From positions 310,001 through 374,000 of the forward strand of contig NZ_LJOD01000002.1 of the NCBI RefSeq assembly GCF_001295265.1: a stretch of 64,000 nt of DNA. The letters run 5' to 3'. Below are positions 1-7,749 of the stretch, piece by piece. Position 1 is the stretch's first letter, and every line of letters starts with the position of its first letter. Origin of the DNA: Chryseobacterium indologenes (GTDB lineage Bacteria; Bacteroidota; Bacteroidia; Flavobacteriales; Weeksellaceae). Made by a program: the position numbers and the translations under genes. The notes beneath the pieces were generated by a model. The model ran no database searches, was not told the origin of the DNA, and saw only the letters and a list, made by a program, of their open reading frames with translations.

Positions 1-113
1 ACAGTTCCGTTAACGTCCAGTGTGGCAGATGGGGTAGCTGTATTTATCCCAACTTGGGAAAATGCGCTGATAGCAGTTAACGCTAAAGCTAAGCTGTAAA
101 TTTTAGTTTTCAT
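1..113 (-). CDS. Secreted/surface protein, N-terminal fragment (runs off the window)
   Basis: Reading leftward from an ATG at 113, the 37 codons present encode a signal peptide (MKTKIYSLALALTAISAFS, then Q) followed by VGINTATPSATLDVNG. That VGINT-x-P-x-ATLDV phrase commonly opens mature Bacteroidetes surface proteins that often carry C-terminal chaperone-of-endosialidase or beta-helix regions. The rest lies outside the window, so the function cannot be given. Signal peptide and frame are directly visible; the family assignment is from knowledge of this motif. Confidence 0.8.
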   Translation of the reverse strand, partial: MKTKIYSLALALTAISAFSQVGINTATPSATLDVNGT

Positions 114-480
114 GAGCAAATTTTTTTAATTAGTTTTCATTTTTACATACAGTAAAAAATAGAATATGTTTTGTGATATGTTTAACGGTATGCTAAATAT
201 ACTATTAATTTCTTAAACATATGTTTATATGTTATTAAATTTTTTTACATAAAAATGTTATTGACTTTTATTTTTTAATTAAAAATGCTGTATCTAAAGG
301 AAAATCAGAGGTTAGTTCGTGATAACTGGAATAATTGAAAGTGGAGTAATTTCATTGTTTTGTGATAAAAAAATAGGAAAATAGAAGGGATCGGCTTGTT
401 TTATAGATAGATAAAGGGGTGGAATTTGTGCAATAATTTCCCCAAAATGACGTTTAAGGAGCCTGAATTATGTCAAATGC
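114..480. other. AT-rich intergenic region, no gene seen
   Basis: This gap separates two genes read leftward. It is very AT-rich and holds no credible coding frame. The only ordered feature I see is the 14-base perfect palindrome TAAACATATGTTTA at 214-227, about 100 bases upstream of the secreted-protein start at 113. It could be an operator or chance in AT-rich DNA. Confidence 0.5.
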
Positions 481-509
481 CAAAAAAAAACACCGCCAAA
501 GGCAGTGTT
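481..509 (-). terminator. Intrinsic terminator of pheA
   Basis: On the minus strand a 9-bp stem (AACACTGCC / GGCGGTGTT, one G-U pair) with a 3-base loop is followed by nine T residues, about 25 bases past the pheA stop. Confidence 0.8.
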
Positions 510-534
510 GATAGGGTAATAATAGAGGTTTATT

Positions 535-1383
535 TTAACTTTCCAAAAGGTATTCTTTATAGCTTCCGAGGAAATCAACTTCAGCGCTGATAGATTGAAG
601 TTCAAGAAGAACATTCTCATGCAGAATATTGTTCCATCGGCCTTCCACATTAATAAAGAAGAAGTAATTACCGAGTCCTGTTTTTAACGTTCGGGATTCA
701 ATCTTGCTGAGGTTCATTTTTCGCCAGGCGAAAACAGAAAGAACCTGGTGAAGTCCTCCCGGATGATCTTCAGGCAGGTTAATCAGCATACCGGATTTCT
801 CTCCCAGAATCTGGAGCTTGTCATTTTGATAGCTGGTATCCTGTTTGGAGATCACAATAAACCGTGTATGATTCTGCTCGAAATCCTGAATATTTCTGTT
901 AACGATTTTCAGGCCATATAAATTAGCAGCAAACTGATTGGCCACTGCAGCAATCTTCAGGTCTTTATTTTCTGAAACATATTTTGCTGCTGCAGCAGTA
1001 GAAGAGAAGTCCTGCTTTGCAATATCCTTATAATGAGTATCCAGAAAATGAAAACTCTGGGCCAGGGCCTGTGGGTGAGAATGGATTTTTTCTACATCCT
1101 CTATATTGTTCTCTGGATGAATCATCAGATGATGCGCAATAGGCATCACCGCTTCTGCTTCTATTTTAATGGATGGGGTTTTATATAAATAATCCAGTGT
1201 CATGGAAACTGTTCCTTCAATAGAGTTTTCCAATGGTACAACCGCTTTTGAAACTTCCCCCTGGTCTACGGCTCTGAAGCAGTCTAGAATATTGGCCTGC
1301 GGAAGTAATTCCTCGTCCGGGAAAAGTTGTGTGGCTGCAAGCTGTGTAAAACTGGCATGAGGGCCCAAAAATGCAATCTTCAT
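535..1383 (-). CDS. pheA: Prephenate dehydratase (monofunctional, with ACT domain)
   Basis: Converts prephenate to phenylpyruvate, the committed step of phenylalanine synthesis in the cytosol. The 282-residue protein has the standard layout: a dehydratase domain over residues 1-180, opening KIAFLGPHASFTQLAA and ending with the catalytic NHTRF motif, then an ACT regulatory domain with PGGLHQVL and IESRTLKTGLGNYFFF, corresponding to the GALV and ESRP regions that bind phenylalanine. No chorismate mutase domain is fused. Feedback inhibition by Phe is expected from the ACT domain. It stands alone with its own terminator; the next upstream gene is a thioesterase in the same orientation. Confidence 0.95.
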   Translation of the reverse strand: MKIAFLGPHASFTQLAATQLFPDEELLPQANILDCFRAVDQGEVSKAVVPLENSIEGTVSMTLDYLYKTPSIKIEAEAVMPIAHHLMIHPENNIEDVEKIHSHPQALAQSFHFLDTHYKDIAKQDFSSTAAAAKYVSENKDLKIAAVANQFAANLYGLKIVNRNIQDFEQNHTRFIVISKQDTSYQNDKLQILGEKSGMLINLPEDHPGGLHQVLSVFAWRKMNLSKIESRTLKTGLGNYFFFINVEGRWNNILHENVLLELQSISAEVDFLGSYKEYLLES

Positions 1384-1473
1384 ATATTATATATAAGGTG
1401 TAATTAAAAAAAATAAGTGCAAAGGTGCAAATTAATTTCAGAAAAGAATTTAAAAGTTCAGTTGGTCTGAAAA

Positions 1474-1881
1474 CTATTTCCAATTAGCTTCAATTAATTT
1501 CATCAAAGCATCCGGACACCTGATGATTTTATTCGTTTTTGCATCCAGGAAAAAAAGAGTAGTGGATGCTTCTGTGATTTTTATCATCTCTTCATTATAA
1601 ATTTCATATTCAAACTCAATCCTTACTCCCGGAATTTTTTTTATGTAGGTGTGAATTTCTAATTTTTGATCATACAAAGCTGGTCTCAAATACTTAATTT
1701 TGTACTCCGAAACAGGAAGCCAAATTCCTTGGTTTTCAATTTCATCGTATGACATTCCTATGCTTCTGAAGAGTTCTACTCTTCCAATTTCAAAGTACTG
1801 GGCATAGTTGCCGTAGTAGACATATTTCATAGGATCTGTTTCTCCGTAACGTACTCGTATTGAGTGTGTTGTGTGTATCAT
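1474..1881 (-). CDS. Acyl-CoA thioesterase, YbgC/4-hydroxybenzoyl-CoA thioesterase family
   Basis: A 135-residue single hot-dog-fold protein. The N-terminus (RVRYGETDPMKYVYYGNYAQYFE) carries the family signature with an Asp in the T-D-x-M-x-x-V-Y-Y-x-N-Y segment used for catalysis. Such enzymes hydrolyse short or aromatic acyl-CoA; the substrate cannot be told from sequence. An earlier in-frame ATG exists at 1902, but it lies directly against a TATATTTG -7 box (1904-1911), so it is probably at or upstream of the transcription start. I therefore use the ATG at 1881, which gives the usual family N-terminus. Confidence 0.88.
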   Translation of the reverse strand: MIHTTHSIRVRYGETDPMKYVYYGNYAQYFEIGRVELFRSIGMSYDEIENQGIWLPVSEYKIKYLRPALYDQKLEIHTYIKKIPGVRIEFEYEIYNEEMIKITEASTTLFFLDAKTNKIIRCPDALMKLIEANWK

Positions 1882-1903
1882 TTTTAGTAATAAATTATAC
1901 ATA

Positions 1904-1911
1904 CAAATATA
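1904..1911 (-). promoter_or_regulatory. -7 promoter element of the thioesterase gene
   Basis: Minus-strand TATATTTG matches the Bacteroidetes TAnnTTTG -7 consensus. A TTG lies 21 bases upstream, compatible with the -33 element. Transcription would begin a few bases later, which fixes the downstream ATG at 1881 as the start. Confidence 0.6.
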
Positions 1912-2018
1912 TTTTTAAATAATCAATACCCGCAATATTTTTTTTTAAAAAGAAAAAATTGGACCTTTGTCTTCCTTCTAAAAACAGTACTAACTAAAGA
2001 ATTAATCGGGGCAGAATA

Positions 2019-3473
2019 ATGGATGAAAATTTAATGATGATATGGCAGAAATGCCTTCAGTTTATGCGGGATAATTTAAACGCTGCTGAAGATAATTCTG
2101 ATCTCAAAAAACTTGAAAAATCTTTCGATATGCTATTTGATAAGGTGCAGCCAATTTCATTGGTAGCAAATAACCTTACGCTGATCGTACCGAGTGATTT
2201 TTACAAGGAATACATTGAGGACAATTACCTGTCCCTGCTTTCTGCTGCCCTGAAGAAAAATATTGGAAAAGGAGTGAAATTATGGTATTCAGTAATGGAA
2301 AACAGACCGAAAGGTCAGGAAAAACCTGTTACCATGAACATCAAGGGACAAAGCGTTCCTACTCCTAAAACCCAGGAAACAATGCCCCAGGGATTTTCCG
2401 CAAATATCGTGAACCCTTTTGTAGTTCCCGGTATAAGAAAAGTAAATATAGATTCCAACCTGAAGCCGGATTATTCTTTTGATAGTTATGTAGAAGGAGA
2501 AAGCAATAAATTTGCTGCTACGGTAGCAAGATCTATTGCTAAAAGACCGGGAGCAACCGCTTTCAATCCGCTGTTTCTTTATGGAGGGTATGGAGTAGGG
2601 AAAACCCACTTAGGACAGGCCGTAGGACTTGAGGTGAAAAATCAGTTTCCGGATAAGGTAGTTCTTTATCTGTCTTCTGAAAAATTCATCCAGCAGTTTA
2701 TCTCTGCTGCCAAAGCACACAAACAAACTGAGTTTGCCAACTTCTATCAGATGGTAGATGTCCTGATCATCGATGATATTCAGTTCCTATCCGGTAAATC
2801 TGCAACACAGGATAGTTTCTTCCATATATTTGACCACCTTCACCAGAACGGAAAACAGATTATCCTTACTTCTGATAAGGCCCCGGCTGATATTATGGAT
2901 ATTCAAGACCGAATTGTTTCCCGTTTCAAATGGGGACTTTCTGCAGAAATCAAATCTCCTGATTTATCTACAAGAAGACAGATTATTGAAGATAAGCTAA
3001 GCAGAGACGGAATCGTTCTTCCCGGAGACATGCTTGATTTCCTTGCCGCTGAAGCAAAAACAAATGTACGAGAGCTGATCGGGGTAATTAATTCCGTAAT
3101 CGCTTATTCTACAGTGTACAAGAGAGACCTTAGTCTTGAATTGCTGAAAGAAACAATCAACAGGATTGCAGCTAATCAGAAAAAAGTCATCAACATTCCT
3201 TATATTCAGGAAGTGGTATGTGATTATTTCGGAATCAAAAAAGAGCAGCTTCTCTCTAAAACCAGAAAAAGAGAAATTGCTTTGCCGAGACAGCTGGCAA
3301 TGTATTTCTCAAAAGAATTTACCAACTCTACTTTCACGAAGATCGGGGAAGAAATGGGAGGAAAAGACCACTCCACGGTAATGTATGCATGCGATACCAT
3401 CAAAGACGTATCAAAAATAGATAAAGAAGTTAAGAAATACGTGAAGGATCTTACAGAAAGAATCAAGCAGTAA
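2019..3473 (+). CDS. dnaA: Chromosomal replication initiator DnaA
   Basis: AAA+ ATPase that binds DnaA boxes and melts the origin. The 484-residue protein has domain I at residues 1-90, a linker, an AAA+ domain with Walker A GGYGVGKT at 189-196 and Walker B VLIIDDIQ near 250, and a C-terminal DNA-binding domain with the GGKDHSTVMYA signature near 447-457. Length and motifs are complete. It is followed by its own terminator, then a phosphatase and a methyltransferase. No dnaN follows, and I see no cluster of TTATCCACA-like boxes in the flanking gaps, so this gene need not mark the origin. Confidence 0.98.
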   Translation: MDENLMMIWQKCLQFMRDNLNAAEDNSDLKKLEKSFDMLFDKVQPISLVANNLTLIVPSDFYKEYIEDNYLSLLSAALKKNIGKGVKLWYSVMENRPKGQEKPVTMNIKGQSVPTPKTQETMPQGFSANIVNPFVVPGIRKVNIDSNLKPDYSFDSYVEGESNKFAATVARSIAKRPGATAFNPLFLYGGYGVGKTHLGQAVGLEVKNQFPDKVVLYLSSEKFIQQFISAAKAHKQTEFANFYQMVDVLIIDDIQFLSGKSATQDSFFHIFDHLHQNGKQIILTSDKAPADIMDIQDRIVSRFKWGLSAEIKSPDLSTRRQIIEDKLSRDGIVLPGDMLDFLAAEAKTNVRELIGVINSVIAYSTVYKRDLSLELLKETINRIAANQKKVINIPYIQEVVCDYFGIKKEQLLSKTRKREIALPRQLAMYFSKEFTNSTFTKIGEEMGGKDHSTVMYACDTIKDVSKIDKEVKKYVKDLTERIKQ

Positions 3474-3498
3474 AAAATAACTGAAATTAAAATAATAA

Positions 3499-3534
3499 AA
3501 AATGGAGAATAGTTTTATTCTTCATTTTTTATTT
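3499..3534 (+). terminator. Intrinsic terminator of dnaA
   Basis: AAAATGGAGAAT (3499-3510) pairs with ATTCTTCATTTT (3517-3528), with one G-U pair and a 6-base loop, and runs into T residues. It begins 25 bases after the dnaA stop. Confidence 0.7.
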
Positions 3535-3587
3535 AGCTTTGTTTAAACCAAAAACTAAAATTTTTTCATTTTTAAAATAAAGAATAT

Positions 3588-4037
3588 ATGAATATTTTGA
3601 TGGTCTGTCTGGGGAACATCTGTCGGAGCCCTTTAGCGGAAGGAATTATGAAAGAAAAGCTTGGAGATGGTTTTAATGTAGATTCCGCAGGAACCATATC
3701 GCTTCATGAAGGAGAACATCCGGATAAGAGAGCCGTAAAAACCGCAGCCAGTCATGGAATTGATATTTCCGGGCAGAAATCCAGGCCCATCACTAAAAGA
3801 GATTTTGAAACCTTTGATAAAATCTACTGTATGGATATTGATGTATATGAAGATGTAATTTCAAAGGCACGGAATGAAGAGCAGCGCCAAAAAGTTTTTC
3901 TGTTTCTGGAAGCCTCAGGAGATCATAAAAATGCAGAGGTTCCGGATCCTTACTGGGGCGGAATGGAGGATTTTGAAAACGTTTTCCGGCTTTTGGATAA
4001 AGGATGTGATGCTATTCTAAGACAAATCATTAAATAA
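3588..4037 (+). CDS. Low-molecular-weight protein-tyrosine phosphatase
   Basis: A 149-residue cytosolic phosphatase. The P-loop CLGNICRSP at the N-terminus supplies the CX5R active site (Cys7, Arg13), and DPYWGG near residue 120 supplies the general-acid Asp. Length is normal for the family. Members remove phosphate from protein tyrosine or arginine; the physiological target is unknown. It lies downstream of dnaA but is separated from it by a terminator, and it is followed 79 bases later by a methyltransferase in the same direction. Confidence 0.92.
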   Translation: MNILMVCLGNICRSPLAEGIMKEKLGDGFNVDSAGTISLHEGEHPDKRAVKTAASHGIDISGQKSRPITKRDFETFDKIYCMDIDVYEDVISKARNEEQRQKVFLFLEASGDHKNAEVPDPYWGGMEDFENVFRLLDKGCDAILRQIIK

Positions 4038-4116
4038 CAGGATACGCCGATGTATTGCTTATATTAAGCTTACATTTTATTATCCTTCACTCAAAAAACG
4101 AATTATAAATAATAAA

Positions 4117-4815
4117 ATGCTTTTTTTACTCCCAGCCTACCTTTCGGAAAATACTTCTATCACTCATTTTTCACCTGTGATAAAGGATTACATCATGCAA
4201 ACGGATTATTTCTTTGTGGAAAACGAAAAGACAGCGAGAAAAGTCGTTAAATTTTTTGCTCCGGAAAAGAAACAATCAGATCTGAAGCTGTTTTTACTGG
4301 ATAAATACACTGAAAATGCCGATATTAAAGAAGCACAGAACCTGATGCTGAAAGGGCAGGATTTTGGATTACTTTCCGAAGCAGGCTTGCCCTGCATCGC
4401 AGATCCGGGTAATCTGATCGTAAAATGGTGCCATCAGAAAAATATCAGAGTACTTCCTGTTTCCGGACCTTCTTCAATTATTCTTGCTTTGATTTCAAGT
4501 GGATTCAACGGGCAGGAATTTACTTTTCATGGGTATCTGCCGATTGATAAGGGTGAAAAGAAAAAACAGATCCTGCATCTTGAAAGCCTGGTTCAGAAAA
4601 CAGGGTATTCACAGATCTTTATGGAAACCCCATACCGTAATAATCAGCTTTTTGAGGATCTTACGAAATTCCTTTCACCTAATACCAAACTCTGTATTGC
4701 CGCCAATATCAACGACCCGGAACATGAGTTTATTCAGACAAAAACAATAACTGACTGGAAAAAAGCTAAGCCCGAACTGCATAAAGTTCCTGCTGTATTT
4801 GTGCTTGGAAAATAA
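4117..4815 (+). CDS. SAM-dependent tetrapyrrole-methylase-family methyltransferase, RsmI-like
   Basis: A 232-residue protein of the COG0313 type. The SEAGLPCIADPGNLIV segment and the VLPVSGPSSIILALISSGF segment correspond to the conserved SAM-binding loops of RsmI, which 2'-O-methylates C1402 of 16S rRNA. It is shorter than classical RsmI (about 280 residues) and begins MLFLLPAYLSENTS rather than with the usual G-x-LY-V-x-x-P-I-G motif. Bacteroidetes often carry such a short paralogue beside a full RsmI. I call the fold with confidence; the substrate is inferred only. Confidence 0.85.
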   Translation: MLFLLPAYLSENTSITHFSPVIKDYIMQTDYFFVENEKTARKVVKFFAPEKKQSDLKLFLLDKYTENADIKEAQNLMLKGQDFGLLSEAGLPCIADPGNLIVKWCHQKNIRVLPVSGPSSIILALISSGFNGQEFTFHGYLPIDKGEKKKQILHLESLVQKTGYSQIFMETPYRNNQLFEDLTKFLSPNTKLCIAANINDPEHEFIQTKTITDWKKAKPELHKVPAVFVLGK

Positions 4816-4987
4816 TACAAATGGCTTATGTATGCTGAATAAAATATAAAAGATGAGTGTTTTATCTGAAGCATATTCTGATATACCAATTGCAAATAAA
4901 GTGGAAATATTTGATTTTTACTATTCTGATCTGAAAAACTTAGTTATCTTAGATATAATTATTAAAGCTCAAATCATTTAATACAAT

Positions 4988-5320
4988 ATGGATAACAGAC
5001 AAAACTCAGAAGATACCGTTCCGTTTGGACTGGCCATTGCTAATCGCGTTGCAGACCAGCTGCTGAACGGTCATATTTTAGGCTACTGCCATCGTGATTA
5101 CTGCGGAATGGGTATGAAGGCAGATGGAAATCAAAGGTTTTTTTACGGAGAAATCTATGATTGCGATTTTGATGCCCCGAGAGTATTTGAAAACAGGGAT
5201 CTTTTTGTTTCCTGGCTTTCCGTACAGTCTACAGCTTCATTGGCCCGTATGGGTGATGAAGATTTTTATGCAGGAAACCAGGTGATCTCAAGAAAACGCA
5301 TACTGGAATTTATTCAATAA
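4988..5320 (+). CDS. Uncharacterised 110-residue protein
   Basis: Soluble, acidic, with no signal peptide. It contains a Cys/His-containing stretch (GYCHRDYCGMGM, then YDCDFD), which might bind a metal, and ends in an FVSWLSVQSTASLA helix-like segment. I do not recognise the family. A TATCTTAG sequence about 40 bases upstream resembles a -7 box with one mismatch. It is followed 21 bases later by a small lipoprotein gene, so the two may be co-transcribed. Confidence 0.75.
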   Translation: MDNRQNSEDTVPFGLAIANRVADQLLNGHILGYCHRDYCGMGMKADGNQRFFYGEIYDCDFDAPRVFENRDLFVSWLSVQSTASLARMGDEDFYAGNQVISRKRILEFIQ

Positions 5321-5341
5321 AAATACACAACGATCCCTGCT

Positions 5342-5761
5342 ATGAAAAAATGTACTATTGCAATGATGCTGACAGCCATTCTGCTTTTCATGATTTCCTG
5401 CAGCCCGGATGCCGCAAAAAAGACAAAGTCAGTAAGGTCTGATGATGTAAAGAAAGCAGAGACTCTCTGCTGGAAAGACATCAGAGCAGGAGAGCTTCCT
5501 CCGGTAGGTGCCTACGATGCTATTGACAGCCTGGTGAAAAAATGGAATCTTTGCTACGAACGGATAGAAACCGGATGTGAAATAACCGACAGTATCCGGA
5601 AAATTCAGAATGAAGCTGACCAGACTAATGAAACTTATTTCAAAAGCCTCGAGAAAAAACTGGGTAAAGACTGGAAAAAGCAGTTTGACAGGGAACTGCA
5701 TTTATCTGACAGCATCAACTGGATAAAAATCAGCGAACAGATAAGAAGTATGAATAAGTGA
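5342..5761 (+). CDS. Small lipoprotein of unknown function
   Basis: A 139-residue protein with a type II signal peptide (FMISC lipobox, Cys20). The rest is charged and predicted mostly helical (ETLCWKDIRAGELPPVGAYD, then repeated EK-rich segments). It probably sits on the periplasmic side of a membrane. No known family is recognised. It closes a two-gene group ahead of a strong bidirectional terminator. Confidence 0.8.
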   Translation: MKKCTIAMMLTAILLFMISCSPDAAKKTKSVRSDDVKKAETLCWKDIRAGELPPVGAYDAIDSLVKKWNLCYERIETGCEITDSIRKIQNEADQTNETYFKSLEKKLGKDWKKQFDRELHLSDSINWIKISEQIRSMNK

Positions 5762-5803
5762 TATTTTGTTTCTGGTAATATTTCACTGATTAATCCTTTT
5801 TGA

Positions 5804-5850
5804 TTTCTGGTCTTTTTTTCAGGCAGACAGCCTGAAAAAAAGACCAGAAA
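5804..5850. terminator. Strong bidirectional terminator
   Basis: A perfect 21-bp inverted repeat (5804-5824 and 5830-5850) with a 5-base AGACA loop. The stem itself contains seven A on one side and seven T on the other, so it can end transcripts from both the lipoprotein gene (plus) and the thioredoxin gene (minus) that converge here. Confidence 0.85.
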
Positions 5851-5877
5851 CTTCATTTTAGAAATAGTAAAAGAGCT

Positions 5878-6408
5878 TTATTTCAATAATAAGGCTTTAA
5901 GGTCACTTTCGCTCATATCATCGAAAGCCCCGGCTCTTGTATATTTTATATTTTGCAACTTATCTAAAATAAAGGTAGTTGGGAATACTCCGACTTTTGA
6001 TTTTAAGCTCTCTCTGCTTCTTACAAAAACAAAATCATAGCCTTCCTTTTCTTTAAATGCTTTTATAACTTCAGGCTTTTCATCAGATATCATAATAAAT
6101 ACATATTCATTTTTTATCTGATTATAGGTGCTTTGTAAAAGAGGCATTTCTTTTCTGCAGGGAGCACACCACGTTGCCCAGAAATTAACCAGGATTTTTT
6201 TGTCAGAAAATTGAGTAATGTCAAAAGGTTTTCCGTCAAGTGTTTCCAGATTAATATTTAAGTTTTTAAAATTTTTGCTGCTGCTTACTTTATTATACTG
6301 TTCAATGCTTTTCTTTGATACATAATATACATAGGCTAAAAAAGAAAATGCAGTTATACTTCCGAAAATTAAGCCCCAAATAAGGCCTTTTTTTAAAAAT
6401 CTGTTCAT
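5878..6408 (-). CDS. TlpA-like membrane-anchored thioredoxin
   Basis: A 176-residue protein with one N-terminal membrane segment (residues 9-29) and a periplasmic thioredoxin fold. The segment ILVNFWATWCAPCRKEMPLL carries the CAPC redox pair, typical of TlpA/ResA thiol-disulfide exchange proteins. ResA-like members reduce apocytochromes or other periplasmic disulfides; the partner is unknown here. A 38-codon gene for a hydrophobic peptide ends 4 bases upstream on the same strand, so the two form one transcription unit. Confidence 0.88.
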   Translation of the reverse strand: MNRFLKKGLIWGLIFGSITAFSFLAYVYYVSKKSIEQYNKVSSSKNFKNLNINLETLDGKPFDITQFSDKKILVNFWATWCAPCRKEMPLLQSTYNQIKNEYVFIMISDEKPEVIKAFKEKEGYDFVFVRSRESLKSKVGVFPTTFILDKLQNIKYTRAGAFDDMSESDLKALLLK

Positions 6409-6412
6409 AATT

Positions 6413-6529
6413 TTAAGCTGTTACTGATAAAAATCCGGTTAAATAAGAAATCGTTAAGATTACAGCGGTGCTCAATATAAAGCCCATAAGAAAACCAGAA
6501 GTAGTGAGTAAAAAATTGTTAATATTCAT
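6413..6529 (-). CDS. 38-residue single-span hydrophobic peptide
   Basis: The ORF runs from ATG at 6529 to TAA at 6413 and encodes MNINNFLLTTSGFLMGFILS plus TAVILTISYLTGFLSVTA, one membrane helix with short polar ends. It has a TATTTTTG -7 box 18 bases upstream and stops 4 bases before the TlpA-like gene. No family is recognised. It could be a small membrane partner of the thioredoxin, a leader peptide or a short bacteriocin-like molecule; none is proven. Placement and promoter make it more likely real than chance. Confidence 0.55.
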   Translation of the reverse strand: MNINNFLLTTSGFLMGFILSTAVILTISYLTGFLSVTA

Positions 6530-6546
6530 TATTGCGTTATTTGTTG

Positions 6547-6554
6547 CAAAAATA
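6547..6554 (-). promoter_or_regulatory. -7 element for the small peptide / TlpA-like unit
   Basis: Minus-strand TATTTTTG matches TAnnTTTG. A convincing -33 TTG is not visible at the right distance, so the call rests on the -7 box and the spacing of about 18 bases to the ATG. Confidence 0.45.
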
Positions 6555-6779
6555 CTTTTTTTTTAAATAATTATTGTTTTTGTTGGGTTATATTTTATTT
6601 ATATTCAATAATTTTTATTATTGTTGATTATTTTGTAAATTAAATTCGTGTTTTATTATTTTTTTATCTATAATATAAAAGCAAATCAATGTTTCTTGTG
6701 AATGAATTTCATAACTTCCGTCTCAAGCCGGCCAGAATCTGAAATTATCAGCCAGGACTATGGTTACAATGATAAAGTT

Positions 6780-6810
6780 TTGCAATCACTGATAAGATTG
6801 CTTACATTTG
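6780..6810 (+). promoter_or_regulatory. Promoter of the AraC-family gene, with an inverted repeat between its elements
   Basis: TTG (6780-6782), 20 bases, then TACATTTG (6803-6810). The -7 box ends only 4 bases before the ATG at 6815, predicting a leaderless mRNA. Between the two elements lies GCAATC (6782-6787), 8 bases, GATTGC (6796-6801), placed where a bound regulator would block or re-face the polymerase. Confidence 0.6.
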
Positions 6811-6814
6811 TTTC

Positions 6815-7660
6815 ATGTCTGCACTAGAAAAATTCGGGGTTGAAATTTTTACCCAGCACAATATTTTCGAGAGAATTTCTGCGGATAAACCTTTCCGTCC
6901 GGAGAATCCAGCCTTTATCTTTATCAAGTCGGGGTCTATAAAACTTCGTCAGCATTTCAGTGATCTGGAACTTTCCGCTAATATGTTTATGGTAACTGAC
7001 CCGCAGACTATCTATGAAATGGTTTCCGTGAGTGATGATTTCCAGTCCAGAATGGTTTCCTACAAAAGAGAATTTATTTCAGCATTATCACTGAAGTTCA
7101 ACAGGCTGATCACTTACCGTTATTTCAGACAGCAGATGAATAAAGGAGTGCCTTTCCCGGAGGATGAAATGGAAGTTGTCTGGAAAAGTGTCAATTTCCT
7201 GAAGTATATTTTAGATTCCGAAACAGAAATGTTGTATAAAAAAGAGATGGTAGAGCACCTGTTCTCTGTTTTCTGTTATCAGATGGCCGGGATTATCTCT
7301 AAAGAAGACAGCTATTCGATGAGTCAGATGTCCAGACAGGAGGAAATTGTTTTTGTATTTCTTACTGATCTTGCACAGCATCATCTTACCGAACGAACTG
7401 TAGAATTCTATGCCGAGCGCCAGTCGATTACAACCAGACATCTTTCATCGGTTGTAAAGTCTATTACCGGAAAATCAGCAAGCCAGATCATTGCCCTGAT
7501 TGTAATGAATGAGGCTAAAGTACTTTTAAACTCTTCTAAAAAACCGGTTTCGGAGGTGTCATCTATTCTTGGTTTCAGCGATCAGTACTCATTTTCACAC
7601 TTTTTTAAAAAGCATATGGAAGTGAGTCCAAGCCAGTACAGGCATCAGTTCGAAAATTAG
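6815..7660 (+). CDS. AraC-family transcriptional regulator
   Basis: A 281-residue regulator. The N-terminal half looks like a cupin-type effector domain (FIFIKSGSIKLRQHF). The C-terminal 100 residues hold the two helix-turn-helix units, ending with the AraC signature ILGFSDQYSFSHFFKKHMEVSPSQYR (final PxxYR motif, here PSQYR). It lies 89 bases upstream of a TolC-HlyD-MFS efflux set read in the same direction, so it is the likely controller of that set. The inverted repeat in its own promoter suggests autoregulation. The ligand cannot be inferred. Confidence 0.9.
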   Translation: MSALEKFGVEIFTQHNIFERISADKPFRPENPAFIFIKSGSIKLRQHFSDLELSANMFMVTDPQTIYEMVSVSDDFQSRMVSYKREFISALSLKFNRLITYRYFRQQMNKGVPFPEDEMEVVWKSVNFLKYILDSETEMLYKKEMVEHLFSVFCYQMAGIISKEDSYSMSQMSRQEEIVFVFLTDLAQHHLTERTVEFYAERQSITTRHLSSVVKSITGKSASQIIALIVMNEAKVLLNSSKKPVSEVSSILGFSDQYSFSHFFKKHMEVSPSQYRHQFEN

Positions 7661-7698
7661 AATCTTACATTTGAACATCTTTTTCCAAAAATCAAACA

Positions 7699-7729
7699 TT
7701 TGTTTGAATTGTATGCTGCCGTAACTTTG
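7699..7729 (+). promoter_or_regulatory. Promoter of the efflux operon
   Basis: TTTG (7699-7702), exactly 19 bases, TAACTTTG (7722-7729). This is a near-ideal Bacteroidetes sigma-A promoter, 20 bases before the TolC-like start. Confidence 0.7.
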
Positions 7730-7749
7730 TTCCTGTAAAACAAGGTACA

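Noticed and set aside
2019..3473. Origin of replication beside dnaA
   Set aside because: No DnaA-box cluster or dnaN is visible in the flanking gaps. In Bacteroidetes dnaA is often away from the origin; GC skew of the whole chromosome would be needed.
4853..4981. 42-codon ORF (MSVLSEAYSDIPIANK...) before the 110-residue gene
   Set aside because: It spans the predicted -7 region of the next gene, has no recognisable features and no clear promoter; probably chance.
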